Below, one piece after another: positions 1 to 10,608 of a stretch of 64,000 bases of DNA. Made by a program: the position numbers and the translations under genes. Location: contig JAJHTX010000008.1 in NCBI GenBank assembly GCA_032164295.1, positions 1 through 64,000 of the forward strand, given 5' to 3'. How positions within the stretch are numbered: position 1 is the stretch's first letter; every line of letters starts with the position of its first letter. Origin of the DNA: Inonotus obliquus (taxonomy: Eukaryota; Basidiomycota; Agaricomycetes; Hymenochaetales; Hymenochaetaceae). The notes beneath the pieces are model-generated. The model did no database searches and was not told the DNA's origin. It saw only the letters and a list, made by a program, of their open reading frames with translations.

Positions 1-134
1 TAGCCTAACCCTAAGCCTAACCCTAAGCCTAACCCTAAGCCTAACCCTAAGCCTAACCCTAAGCCTAACCCTAAGCCTAACCCTAAGCCTAACCCAAGCC
101 TAACCCTAAGCCTAACCCTAACCCTAAGCCTAAC
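1..134. repeat. Telomere tract, 12-bp dimer repeat
   Basis: C-rich strand at the left end, as expected for a chromosome terminus read 5' to 3'. The unit is TAAGCCTAACCC (G-strand TTAGGC alternating with TTAGGG). Full units start at positions 12, 24, 36, 48, 60, 72 and 84. There is one 11-bp variant at 96, another full unit at 107, a lone TAACCC at 119, and the tract ends at 134. The strict alternation of two hexamers is what is seen; most fungi have plain TTAGGG. Confidence 0.95.
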
Positions 135-271
135 TTTATTGACCTTGGTTTTGACTGAGCAGACATTGTTCTTGATAATGAGCAAGAGATAACAGTCTAA
201 GTGTGTCTGAGATAGTGAGTATGAGAGGTAAACAGGAGGAGTAGAGTGGAGTGAAATTTTCAGTTTCAGTG

Positions 272-307
272 ACAAAGTCACATTGAGATAGTAACAAAGT
301 CACATTG
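272..307. repeat. Two copies of ACAAAGTCACATTG
   Basis: The 14-bp word occurs exactly at 272-285 and 294-307, a period of 22 bp. Confidence 0.8.
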
Positions 308-776
308 GGGAGGAGAGATCATACTAAGAAGATCTAGACTATTCTTACTAATAAGGAGGTTCCAAGACTGATGGGGGGGGGGGCACCCATCATCTTGGCT
401 GATGGGGGGGAGTTCAGCTTTCCCACACAGAGAATGGCTCCCAGCACAAGAACCGATGGTCGGAATTGGGCGAGAGAGGTACCGTTGGAAAGGCAAACCT
501 AGGGGTTTTCTCATGGAGAGAAGAACCTAAAAGTTCCTGCGGGTGGAATCTTGACCAAGATTCTAACAGGAATATATATAGAGTCTTGTGGTGTAGAGTG
601 GGAGGGGAGATGTAGAATGAACGAGACATGGATGGAAGAAGGAGAAGTTGGCAGCACGCAGTTGTTGTGAGGATTGCTGGTCACATGCTGATTGGCTTAC
701 TATATGTGGAAAATGTAGTAAATTTAGTGAATTTTTAAAAAAGGTAGACAAAAGTAATAAAAGATTCAAGAGGTGA

Positions 777-812
777 GGTGAATCACAAGAGTGAATCATG
801 AGGGTGAATCAC
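777..812. repeat. Three copies of GGTGAATCAC-like word
   Basis: Copies at 777-786, 790-799 (one mismatch at each end) and 803-812, a regular 13-bp period. Confidence 0.75.
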
Positions 813-1181
813 AGGGGTTTTGTTACGACGTCTTTTCCATTTCCTTTATATGGCCTTTCTTTCTCTTTCATCAATGCATATTTACATTCTTTTAACCACA
901 CTCCTTACTTAATACATACAGGCTTAGCTAATTACAATCTATAACAACTTTATCTTGTTTCATTTCCCATTACTCATCCTTGCTGACTTATTATTCTTCT
1001 TTTCATTTAACCCGATGATGCTTACTCATCCTGACTCATTCTTGCTGACTCGTCGGGCCCCATTGTTTATTTGTTCATATTTACTTGCTGCTAGTCAGCA
1101 CCTATTTAGAGTATAACTTACCTGCGACCAAAGTGTATATAAGGCTGGATCAGAGAGTTAGGAATTCCCCACTCTCTTGTT

Positions 1182-1270
1182 CTAGTACTATCACCTACGT
1201 CGCAGGTGAGTCGTATGACACTTGTATATTAGATAGACATTCTAATCTAGTACTATCACCTACATCGCAG
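1182..1270. repeat. 24-bp direct repeat pair
   Basis: CTAGTACTATCACCTAC followed by RTCGCAG occurs at 1182-1205 and 1247-1270 with one mismatch. A TATATAAGG box lies just upstream at about 1136. The arrangement recalls the promoter and R/U5 part of a degenerate LTR, but no second LTR or target duplication was found. Confidence 0.6.
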
Positions 1271-1626
1271 ACTACAGTCTTTTGTGATTTAGTGGTAGCT
1301 TGCTTTCTTGCCCATTGACGTCTCTGATCTCTGTGATCGATGTCTCTGACTGCGCAAAGCGTAACAGGTTCCAGGGTCTGTGATTCACTTGCACGAAAAG
1401 TAAATCGCACAAGTAAATCATAATCTGAATCCTCAATTCTGACTACACCTATTATTGAGCATAGGTGTTCAAAAGAGATTCCAAACTGGTCAAGGACAGC
1501 TTTGTACTTGAATTTCATAGGTAGAGACACAGAACATAATTTTCTCCGAGCGTGGGAAATTTGTGTTTCAAGGAGGAAAATGGACCAAAATGATAAATTC
1601 AATATAACAATTGTCCAACTTAACAT
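1195..1626 (-). CDS. Hypothetical protein, possible remnant
   Basis: Open frame of about 143 codons from an ATG at 1626. The N-terminus is hydrophobic (first 20 residues WTIVILNLSFWSIFLL-like), followed by ordinary soluble-looking sequence. The last 25 codons run into the 24-bp direct repeat pair, so the 3' end is unlikely to be native coding sequence. No family is recognised. The frame could be a gene fragment or chance. It is kept because its composition resembles protein better than the surrounding frames do. Confidence 0.22.
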   Translation of the reverse strand: MLSWTIVILNLSFWSIFLLETQISHARRKLCSVSLPMKFKYKAVLDQFGISFEHLCSIIGVVRIEDSDYDLLVRFTFRASESQTLEPVTLCAVRDIDHRDQRRQWARKQATTKSQKTVVCDVGDSTRLECLSNIQVSYDSPAT

Positions 1627-1867
1627 TTCCACTTGAAATTTTGTGTGTATAGTCCTTACTTGTGCAGCTTTGATGTGGGAGTTTTTGCTTCAAATAAAAC
1701 ATCATAAATGTAGAGAAAAAGCAGAGGTAAAATGTACTGTTTCAAGGACCGGTCCAAGACCGTACCGTGAGAAAGATGTCCTTTTTGGGCCTCATAGTAT
1801 GTACGCGCGACGCGTCCAAAGACATACTTAACGACTTCAACTTCAACCACCACACTTATTTCAAACG

Positions 1868-4535
1868 ATGCCGTCCAAACCAACAACTACTACTACCGTC
1901 GATAACTCGGATGCACCCTCTGGGGCTTCATCCAGAGATGAGCTTGCTTATTTGGTCTACATCCCTGTCGACGGAGGAGATACTTGCTGTCCTATCCGTA
2001 TATCGCCAGAGGCATTTGTCAATGATCTGATAGAAGCGGTCGCTGCTGACAGTTCATTCAAGGAACACGTAGGATCCGAGTGCATATATCTTTACAAGGT
2101 CAGCTGCCCCGTCTCCTATCATCTACCTTGCTTACCCCCTTTCAAGTGCGGTGAGCTGCACTCTTACCCCCCTGGGAGGGGACACAAAAGTACCCGTTAT
2201 AATGAGGCTAAGGAATGGCTTCAGAAGTATGAGCCGATGAAGAAGCAGGAGGGAGAACTGAATGAAGAGGATGAAAGAGAGATGGAAATGGGACGTATCA
2301 TGCAGCACTACTTTCCTTCCGGGCCACAGGCAAGGAAAGGGAAAATAGACGTGATTGCAGTCACAGGTGCAAGTACGTATTCTTTCATTACTTGGATACT
2401 CAATAAACTAACATGACCGACTCAAAACGTCCTCAGTTCGTAGCCGCATTCTCTGTAAGTGATCAGCAGATTATTTCGGATATTACAATCGGGCTGATAT
2501 TCTGCAGCCACAGATCAGGTCCTCGAAGTCTTCAACCCATCGGACTCTGAAATTAATCCACTACGGAAGAGTGCCTCCTTCAAGCTGTATACTTCCGATT
2601 ATGATTCCAGATTTAATTGGGGACGGGTTATTACAGATAACAGATTCGATGCCGAAGTGACACCTCGCCCGGAACTTATCAAGGATATAGCGGACATGCC
2701 AAGATCTGCACCAGATGACAAGTCGAATTCGATTCTCTCCGCCATCGCTAGGACTCTCCCTCATCTTGCAAGAGAGCAAGGGGAGGACAACGAGCTCTCC
2801 AGGTTGTTCAGTAACCTCTTTTCTGAGGCGGCCGATGCAAAACCTTATGTGGCTTGGTATCTTGAGTTGGCCCATTTCGCTTTCGCCGCTTCCGGCGCAG
2901 TGTCGGCGCAGGTCTATGGAAGGTTTCTGGAGGGAGAAGTAAGACGCCTGATACTTGCATGGTTCGAGGCATTCTGGATGGAGGCTATTGTCGAGTCAGA
3001 GTGCCTTCAGTGAGTAGCTGGCCATATCGCTGAGCATGATCTCATTCGTTTCACAGTGATAAACCACTTCCTTTCCCTCTTGTCGGTAAGCTAGCGAACA
3101 GTCAGCACGATATGTGCAAGTGGACACCAAAGCCTGATGCTACCTTCTTGGAGCACGGCTTCCCTCGATTTCTTGCCGAAATCGACTCTCATTGTAATAA
3201 ACAAGACAAATATCGACTCAATGTCTACGCTGCGTGCGTGCTTCGTCTCATGATACAACTCAGAGAGGAGCGCAACATCAAAGACAAGGAAAACGTTCTC
3301 CTCATGGCTGTGTTCTTTGACGATGGTGTTGAGTGGAATATAGAACGCTACTTCTTTTTCATGAAGGATGATAAAGTGAGTTCAAAGACAATCGGTTGCA
3401 TCAGTTCTGATTCAGACGTATATTTCTAGGTCTGCCGTAATTCTAAAACTTTCAGCGCGAAGAACCCATTCGAGCTGACGGACTTCTTGCGCGAGTTCTA
3501 CAATTACGCGTATCACATCAAGAATAGATCCACGTTCAACGGACCGGGACCGGACATGAAGGAAGTCGAGACTACTATTGGCGGTGGCATCGTGAGGAGT
3601 CTTCATACAAAGGACCTTTTGGATCATCCCGGAGGCGGAGGCGAACCCAAGGGTGATGACAAACGAATCACTCGCCAAGGAAATTCTGGTTCAAAGCAAT
3701 CTGAAGGTTTGGACACACACACCACGATGGTCGAAGCGCTCCATGGAACAGACTATGCATTGGAGGAATACCACGATGGTTTTGCGCCTTTCATTGATGC
3801 AAGTGCTTAAGTTCTTCCTTTCGTTTCGTGCTAACGGATTATACGTAGCTACCGAATCATATCGCGGAGGCAAGAGATTCAAATCGAAAGGAGCTTATCG
3901 TGAAACTTGTCCGAAAGCGGTGTAACGAACGCTTCCTCCTCGAAGAGCTTTCCAAGCAAGAAAGTCTGCTTAACCATGTCGTTCCCTTAGTCAACACGAT
4001 CGTGTCGAAAGCGGGACCTTTGCTCGTTCTCGAGAGAGGGAGCTCTCTTCTCATTCAACGTATTACTCACAAGGACAAATCTGAGCGACTGAGCCGCGAC
4101 CTTATCGAAGGTGTTGCCTTCCTTCATGCGCAAAGGATTGCGCACTTGGACATCAAGCCAGACAATCTTATACTAGACTATACGGGGAGGCTCCTTATTA
4201 TCGACTTTGACGTCGCTATGAAGTGCAATGGTGTTGAAGAGATGGTCGAAAGGAAGTGCGGGACTGAGGAATGGAGTGCTCCGGAAATCGTCCTTGACGT
4301 CGATAAGCCGGTGCGCGCTTTCAGTCCTATACGGGCAGATCTGTGGTCCTGTGGCAGGGTCCTCCAGTACATCGCCGGATTGATGGGGGAAGAGGGCAAA
4401 AACTCGAGGTTCATTCCTCTTGCCAACAAGCTCATGGTCGGGGAACCAAGACGCCGCCCCTTGCTTCACGAAGTGGTGAATGAAGCAACCATTTCCTGGA
4501 CGACTGAAGAGCTTCTTAAGGCCTTTGGCTGCTGA
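1868..4535 (+). CDS. Crinkler-header protein kinase
   Basis: The N-terminus (residues about 25-77) resembles the ubiquitin-like header of Crinkler proteins: LAYLVYIPVDGG at the start and IYLYK where Crinklers have LWKV. A long middle region follows. The C-terminal half is a protein kinase: HLDIKPDN is the catalytic loop (HRD as HLD), IDFD replaces DFG, and the APE motif is SAPEIV. Apparent introns are 2099-2146, 2367-2436, 2455-2507, 3010-3056 and 3376-3429, all GT-AG and frame-keeping. The junction near 3800-3855 before the kinase part could not be resolved cleanly. The frame stops at TGA 4533-4535, but 104 further codons to 4847 are open in the same frame and contain an NLS-like KKRPRED, so the stop may be a nonsense mutation. 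Crinkler kinases are a known architecture in Agaricomycetes. Their role is thought to lie in host or self/non-self interactions, which is inference here. Confidence 0.7.
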
Positions 4536-4847
4536 ATCGATGAGAACAGAGTCGAGGAAACTGTTCCGACGATTCCGGGCCTTAATAAGAAAAGACCTCG
4601 CGAAGATGTCAGCTGCGAGAACGAAAGAGGTTTGGCACCAAAGCTTGTTAAGGAGCCTCGCGCAGCGACAGCCCATTCCGCAAGTTCCGAATCTTCCAAC
4701 TCGACGGATTCTCTCTTTGAGTTCTTTTCCCATTCAGACAAGTCCGATTACATCGAAGAGGATATTCACCCGGATCAGATTGGGCTAGGAAAGGCTTCAC
4801 TGTCCCATTTTCCTCCTCAGAAGACAGATCTGTTGCCATCGCAATAG

Positions 4848-5825
4848 GTTGAAATCACGATTCTACTTCTGCGTATGAATAATTGATTCTTCCCCTCTTG
4901 CCCTCTTTTGTTCCCTTTTAACCTTCAATGTACTTGTACCTCTATCCACAGAAGGGTGACAAAAGTGACCGTGAATATCACATCACCTGACTCAACGTGT
5001 TCAAGTAGGGTTTTCCCTCCTCTGTTCACGGCGGGCAAACCATGATTTAGCCAGCGTGGATTATAAGTTTTGTCAGTCCGAATTTTAATGTACAATATTT
5101 ATTCACTACAGATTCAGCCTGTCACCCTCAAGCGACCTGGATCCCAAAATTTAGTCTTTGAACGCAGTGTCTCTATTGTAGTCTTGGATCAACTTCCCTT
5201 CACCTATCTCAAACAACTGTGATGCAAATAGAATGTTATTCCAATTATTCTCTTCTCTATCTGAGTATTGTTCATGATCACACGTTCACAAAGTGCACTG
5301 GTAGAATATGCACATGATACTACCTAATCATTGGAAAATATGATAACTGAAGCTGAATTCTAAAGATGGATAAAGACCCGCCGCCGGTCGAGCACAAACA
5401 AGAATAACAGAGGATCTGGACCCTAGCTATAGGTCCCCTTCATCTACCGCACTGACGAACACCATGACTCCGTTCTCTTCGCCATAGATTTAAGAAACGG
5501 CAAAGTACTGCACCGCAGCGTAGCCTTGTATTGAAAACGACAGGCCATACGGTAATGGTCATGAATATTATCATACGATTAAATGGGACTGTAGAAAGCA
5601 TACACGAGCGGAGATGGATATATGGCTGATGGCGAAGTAAATACGAGGGAAAACAATGGTATAGAAATAATCGAGACTCAATTCTCCATTGAAACCATGC
5701 ATAAAACTTAGAGTATAGAATGTGACAGCGAAGCTTTACACGGTATCCAGGGTATAAACCAAGGGAACAAGTGGAAGTAGCAGGAGCATGCAGCGACGGA
5801 GGAGAGAAGAAGCGCGAGACTGGGC
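4848..5825. other. Intergenic, nothing recognised
   Basis: AT-rich spacer between two convergent genes. No coding-like frame, tRNA or repeat was recognised. Presumably it holds both 3' untranslated regions. Confidence 0.5.
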
Positions 5826-6099
5826 CTATAAACACGCAAGAGTCCCAATAATCACCAAAGCCAAGAAAAAAAGAAGGAAACTTGAGACTCTTCCTCCTCC
5901 TCTGGTACATTGTGTAAAGGTGCTCCACGTACATAGCGGCCCGGACTCGAGCGGCCAAGTTCCGAGAAAGTATAGGGTGCTCCAGGCTCCAATGCCTGAA
6001 TGTCAACATCCTCATCGTCGTCTTCCAGGTCTGGGGAAGGATATTGCGATTGAACAGGAAAGGTGTAGACGACACGGTCGGGGCAGGCTTCGAATCAAC

Positions 6100-7676
6100 C
6101 TATTCCTGTCGCAGTGATGAGGAACGAACAGGCAGTCGCGAAGGTTTCTGGATCTGGAGCGGAGCCGTCGTCGACATTCCCTGCCGCTCACGCACGCGGT
6201 ACATCTCAATGAGACCTGCAGTTTTGCTTTGTGTCGCCGGAGAACCAATATGAGAACCATGCGCATCAGGTTGAGGTGGCGCATCATAGTCGTTTTGGCT
6301 CGGAGTTGTATTAGAAATAGCGCCCTCCACATCAGTATCAACGACTGAAGATGTGGGTTCGAAGTCGCCCTCACTATAGATAGATGTCTGGGCAGATTCT
6401 TCGTATCCAGAAGTTGTTGAACGGCGTGGTTCGTCGTACTTCGCCGGACGGCGATCAGGATGCAAGTCAAAGTATCCCAATCGTCGTCTCGGCGGTGACT
6501 GAGCTAGCTCATCTTCATCATCTTCAACGTCGAGGTTAGCGGTCAAGTCTGGTCCATGCCCGTTGCCATTGCCAATCCCAAGTGGTGAAGAGGTTTTGTG
6601 ATCGCGAGCGCCGTCGTCATCGCTGGTCGGTGTCGGCTGACGTACAGCTGCTAGAGCCTGTGCAACCTCCATACTCGCCAACTCGGGATCTGAACGACCC
6701 GCCCCAGTCGTTCCTCCCACACCCAAATTCCTTCCCGTGCTTACTCCACGCGGCCTCATCTCCGCGTCCTGGTTCGTCATGCGCTTCCCGCCACTTGCAA
6801 CGAGTATATCAACCCAGGCGTCGTCTTTGCTCATCCTCTTCTCCTTCGCAGTCTTTTGACGTAGCCCAGCGGGGCCCACCTTGGTCCCCTCTGCACTACT
6901 TCGACCGTTCAACTCGTCATCGCTGTAACTAGCGAGACGAGTGTCAAATTCGACTGTTTCGTACTCTGATGGGACTATCCCACGGTTCTCGCGACTACCG
7001 GGAAACCGAAAGAGTGGCTTACGAAGGGAGGCGGGTGTGAAAGGCGAAGACGTACGCCCATGAGTGGGGGACTCATTCGAGGACTTGGACGGCAAAGGTG
7101 GACCAATCGATACAGTCGTTAGAGGCGATAAAATGTTGGGAGACGCCACATTCGGATGCTGTGAGGTTGACAATGTAAGTTTAGGCTCTCGTGTCGGCGT
7201 CTCTGCACGTAACGCGGCACCGGTCGAATGCCCTATAGTAGCAGAACTCCCGAGAGATAATATCTTCGTCGCGCTCGTACTTCCCCCAGCCAGCAATCTT
7301 TCAAACTCTGCTTCTCTTGCATTCGGGCTCCTAGGCACTGTTCCTATGGCATACGGCCTTCCATTAAGCGTTGCCGCCTGCTTCCATTGCTTCCCTGTGC
7401 TTTTCTTTGGCGAGAAAAGCGACGAGATGCCAAAACGCGTGCGGATGTTTGGTTTGTTCCCCTGGCTGAGAAGGGAGTTGCGATATTCTGCAGGAACGAA
7501 CTCTTCGAACAAGAGCAGAGTGGTCGATGTGCGTGGATCATTAGAGTCGGACGTCGCAGTCAGGGAAAGGGGTCGACTTCGCAGAGGATTCTGTACGTGA
7601 GGTTGGCAGGGACTTGAATTCCACCTATCCAAGATTCTTAGAAAGACAAAAATGGAAGAGGTATGGCACTCACCAT
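6100..7676 (-). CDS. Disordered Ser/Thr/Pro-rich protein, unknown function
   Basis: Long uninterrupted frame of low-complexity, Ser/Thr/Pro/Arg-rich sequence with acidic patches (for example DVEDDEDELAQSPPRRR), typical of an intrinsically disordered fungal protein. The best start is an ATG at 7674-7676, immediately followed by a GT-AG intron (7591-7673). The frame then resumes at NPLRSRPLSL and continues with LFEEFVPAEYRNSLLSQG, probably the most conserved part. The frame ends at 6100. A different frame from about 6075 to 5826 encodes an acidic tail (DLEDDDEDVD) and ends in a hydrophobic run FFFFLALVIIGTLACL, so the real protein may have one more exon and a C-terminal membrane anchor. No catalytic domain is seen. 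Nuclear, cytoskeletal or signalling scaffold roles would be guesses. Confidence 0.6.
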
Positions 7677-7761
7677 TGCCCAGTTGCACTCCCTAAACGT
7701 CGCTTCGCTTCGGTCTATCCAACTTTCGCCATGCAAAAGATCACAAAACACGTCCAAAATA

Positions 7762-8149
7762 GGGCTCCGCGCGTATCTTATCCGGGAAATAGCGGATCCG
7801 CGCGGATATTTTCTTAAAAAATTCGTACTGAGCCCATTTTATGCCATATATAGTATATTAGGGGTTGTAAAATCGTCTAAAATAGCAATCTTTCGATTTG
7901 ACATAGTTTTATCTTGTTACCCCAAAAATTGATGTCAGCACAACTGATTTAATGATTTAGCTTATCCGGTTTTGGTGCTGCTTATAAGGATACATTTAAC
8001 TCCATAACTCGCTGACATCTCGTTTCTACTTCTCCAAAATTGCATCGTAAGCAAGCCATAGGAAGGTCTACCTGACGCTGCTATCAAAGTTAAACAAAAT
8101 GTTTTACTTTCCGAGGAACCTTAAACAACCGGATCCGCGTGCGGAGCTC
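7762..8149. mobile_element. MITE-like element, 388 bp, TA target duplication
   Basis: Terminal inverted repeats read GGGCTCCGCGCG on the left and GAGCTCCGCACG inward from the right, flanked by TA at 7760-7761 and 8150-8151. Both ends continue into GGATCCG-rich subterminal sequence, including the 12-bp palindrome ATCCGCGCGGAT near 7795. No ORF is present. It sits 85 bp upstream of the start codon of the minus-strand gene and so overlaps its promoter. The TIR match is imperfect, so the assignment is moderate. Confidence 0.5.
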
Positions 8150-8606
8150 TAGTCCAGAAGGCCCACCTTGATCACGTCCTCTCTACCATCCATGATCGGT
8201 GTCGTGTCCTAACCGTTGATGGAAGTGCCTTTTGCAGGTTCTTCTTCAGTTTTTTATGCATTTTCTTTTCATGCTGGGGTCATTGCTGGACAGTCTGTTA
8301 AATCGGAGGAGAGAACTGGAGAGTTTGACTTAGGCTTGCATCACTGTGACTGGAGCCAGTGGCACTGAAATCATTCCAAGTGAGTGTCTGCCTCTTCGCA
8401 GCACGGGCACTGTGTGCACCCTCCGTGAGATCAAATTGGATGATGGAGGTTGGCGAGTTTCTTTTTGTATTCATCTGAATAACAAGGATCAAGACGCGCA
8501 CCGGTGCATACTTCAATTTCTTTGCTATTTCTTATAGCCGAGCCGTCTAGTCCTTTCACCCAAGCGGCGCCTCCTGACTACTAAATCCTCCGAGTAGAGG
8601 CGGGAG

Positions 8607-8654
8607 TGGCAATCCCTGTTTGAAAAGCGAGACTTCTCACGGTCCATGCCGCAT
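8607..8654. repeat. Remnant end of the TGGGGACTGGCAATCC element family
   Basis: GGGAGTGGCAATCCC, then CACGGTCCATGCCGC about 25 bp later, matches the left terminus and subterminal region of the element at 32504-33541 in the same order and spacing. It abuts the outer edge of the left inverted-repeat arm. No opposing end was found within a few kb to the right of 16233. Confidence 0.5.
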
Positions 8655-10516
8655 CTTACAGCCTTTTGCAAAAGTATACAGTCAAAGACACGTCCTTTAA
8701 ACAGGACTGTTCCTTTGAACACCTAGGCTTTTCTCACCCAATTCTTAGTTTCTCACCTTGAAATAGCAGGATGTCAGAAATGACTGTGCTGGTACATGTG
8801 TAAATTCTTAGAAAAATCGAGAAAAATGTTGAGTCTAGAAAAAACATTTACGGTCGAAATTTGGTGTAATTCCTAGAGCTGGATCTAAACCGGGTCATCC
8901 TGCAGATGCTCTGGGTCTCTACTCAAAACATTTAGTATATACTCTTAAAGCATGCTACTTTGACTATGTATGTGCCAAGTTTTGTGATGAAATGATTCTT
9001 CAATCAATTAATAACACATAAAACTCGCAAAGTGTGACTGGAAAAATGATCAACATATTGCCATAATTAGATCTCTCAGCAAATCATTTGTAACCAAGTG
9101 TAATCATGATATTACATCACAAGGTGTTCAAAGGAGTGAGTCTTGTGACATTTTCCTCACTTTCTTCATGGACCCATATCTATTTTTCCACAGTGTTTTC
9201 TGCCCCGAAAAAAATTCAGCAAGTAGCTTTCGTAATAATCTCCAAGATTGTGTGTTTAAATTTGAGAAAACTGGTGTGTGGCATTCTCTGGGCCCAATTT
9301 CAATTGGGTGTTCAAAGGACGCGTCTTTGACTGTACGGAAAAGGCTAAACCACATGATTTGTGACACGCGTTATGCTCTCCGAGATCAAAATTCCACTAA
9401 AAGGCCAATTCCTCAGCCAATACTGCACGTAAAATCATGATACAGATATGTAAATTAACTTCTCGAAAATGTGCCCCTATCTATGTAAAAATGTTCAAGA
9501 AATGGTATGCATGTGACAGGAAAATCCAGACAACATTGCAGAACCTATATCTCACCCTCTACTTTATGGTATGCATAAATTTTAGCTCACAAAATACTGC
9601 ACATAAAGGTCTGATTTAAATGTTATAATTCATCCTTGAATAGTCTAGACCCATATGCAGCTTATTGTGGCATATGAATCAGCTATTCGGGATAGGGCAG
9701 GATAGTCTTCTGGTATGCTCACACATAGAGTCCTCTCTTGTAGCACTGCATCTATCATATCTCACACATTTTGAGACTAAAAATTCTGATTCTTTTTGTT
9801 AAACTGATGTTATAGCACAGGATTTCAGACAGGTACTAACTAAGCTCAATTAATGAGATGTGGTGCTACAAAAACTGTAGCATTATGTGGTACAGATCCC
9901 TAACAAACATAAATCGAAATCATCCCAGTCATCACCTGTGCGAGGTTTAGGCAGCTCAAGCAGGCTTCGTGATATAGTATAAGGAGCTTTGGAAAGCGTG
10001 TTTGGTTCTAGTGATTGATCAGTGGGAGGAAAGAGACAAAACCCAGTAGAGCAAGGGCTTATCGGGTGTGCTTGTCAAGCAGCAAGTCTGAGGAAGGACG
10101 AAGCTGAGCAGGCTACCAACAACACTCTGCACCAGAAGGGAATGCCCATTTCCGTACCCGCCATGGTGTGAGTGTAAGTACAAGGCTGAGATACTCACCA
10201 GTTCAGTAAAGAAAGAAACTTTCATAACACCAGTTCATCAGCATACGTGTACATAGAGGCAACTACAACAAACAGGAATACATACAGATGACACATATGG
10301 GGGGGCGCACTAGTAGCACACATTTCAGCATGTCAGAATTGATTTCTACAAACTAGTCTCATCCCAAACCCCATGTTACAGAACTAACGCAATTCTAATC
10401 ACTTCTTGAGCTGCTTTGGCAACTTGCCCTTCGAAATGGGACAAGATGGTCCAGCTGTGCTCTGATCTTCAGCCTTCTCGTTGATCCAGGTCCCTACCCT
10501 ATCACTACTGTGTTTC
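8655..10516. repeat. Left arm of long inverted repeat
   Basis: Reverse complement of the right arm, interrupted by the MITE at 8679-9333. It contains a 68-codon frame (10019-10225, minus) whose twin lies in the right arm (13241-13447, plus) with a single residue difference. That frame starts MKVSFFTEL and then meets a GTGAGT donor-like site, so it may be only a first exon. Confidence 0.85.
8679..9333. mobile_element. MITE, 655 bp, TA target duplication, pogo/Tc1-like ends
   Basis: TIRs start CAGTCAAAGACACGTCCTTT on the left and CAGTCAAAGACGCGTCCTTT inward from the right, flanked by TA (8677-8678 and 9334-9335). The empty site is preserved in the opposite arm near 16210-16215, where the flanks join across a single TA. 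The interior is AT-rich without an ORF of note. TA duplication and a CAGT terminus fit the Tc1/mariner-pogo superfamily. Confidence 0.8.
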
Positions 10517-10608
10517 CTGGGCAATCACTTCTTGGCCTTCTGCCGGAACCGAGAATTACGTCGAGATGATATAACAGAGCAAGTTGCTCCATTATACAAA
10601 ATTGTACT

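Larger units (their letters stand above)
135..1075. other. Subtelomeric stretch without a convincing gene
   Basis: No open frame here looks coding. The stretch holds G runs near 370-380 and 402-410 and two short tandem repeats (272-307 and 777-812). Between about 970 and 1055 there are several scattered TTACTCATC/TGACTCAT-type words. No recombination-like or helicase-like subtelomeric gene (for example RecQ) is visible. Confidence 0.6.

Noticed and set aside
5440..6075. Long minus-strand frame of 211 codons
   Set aside because: Its composition (runs of aromatic and basic residues) is unlike a protein. An overlapping frame with acidic residues looks more natural, so this is treated as a shadow.
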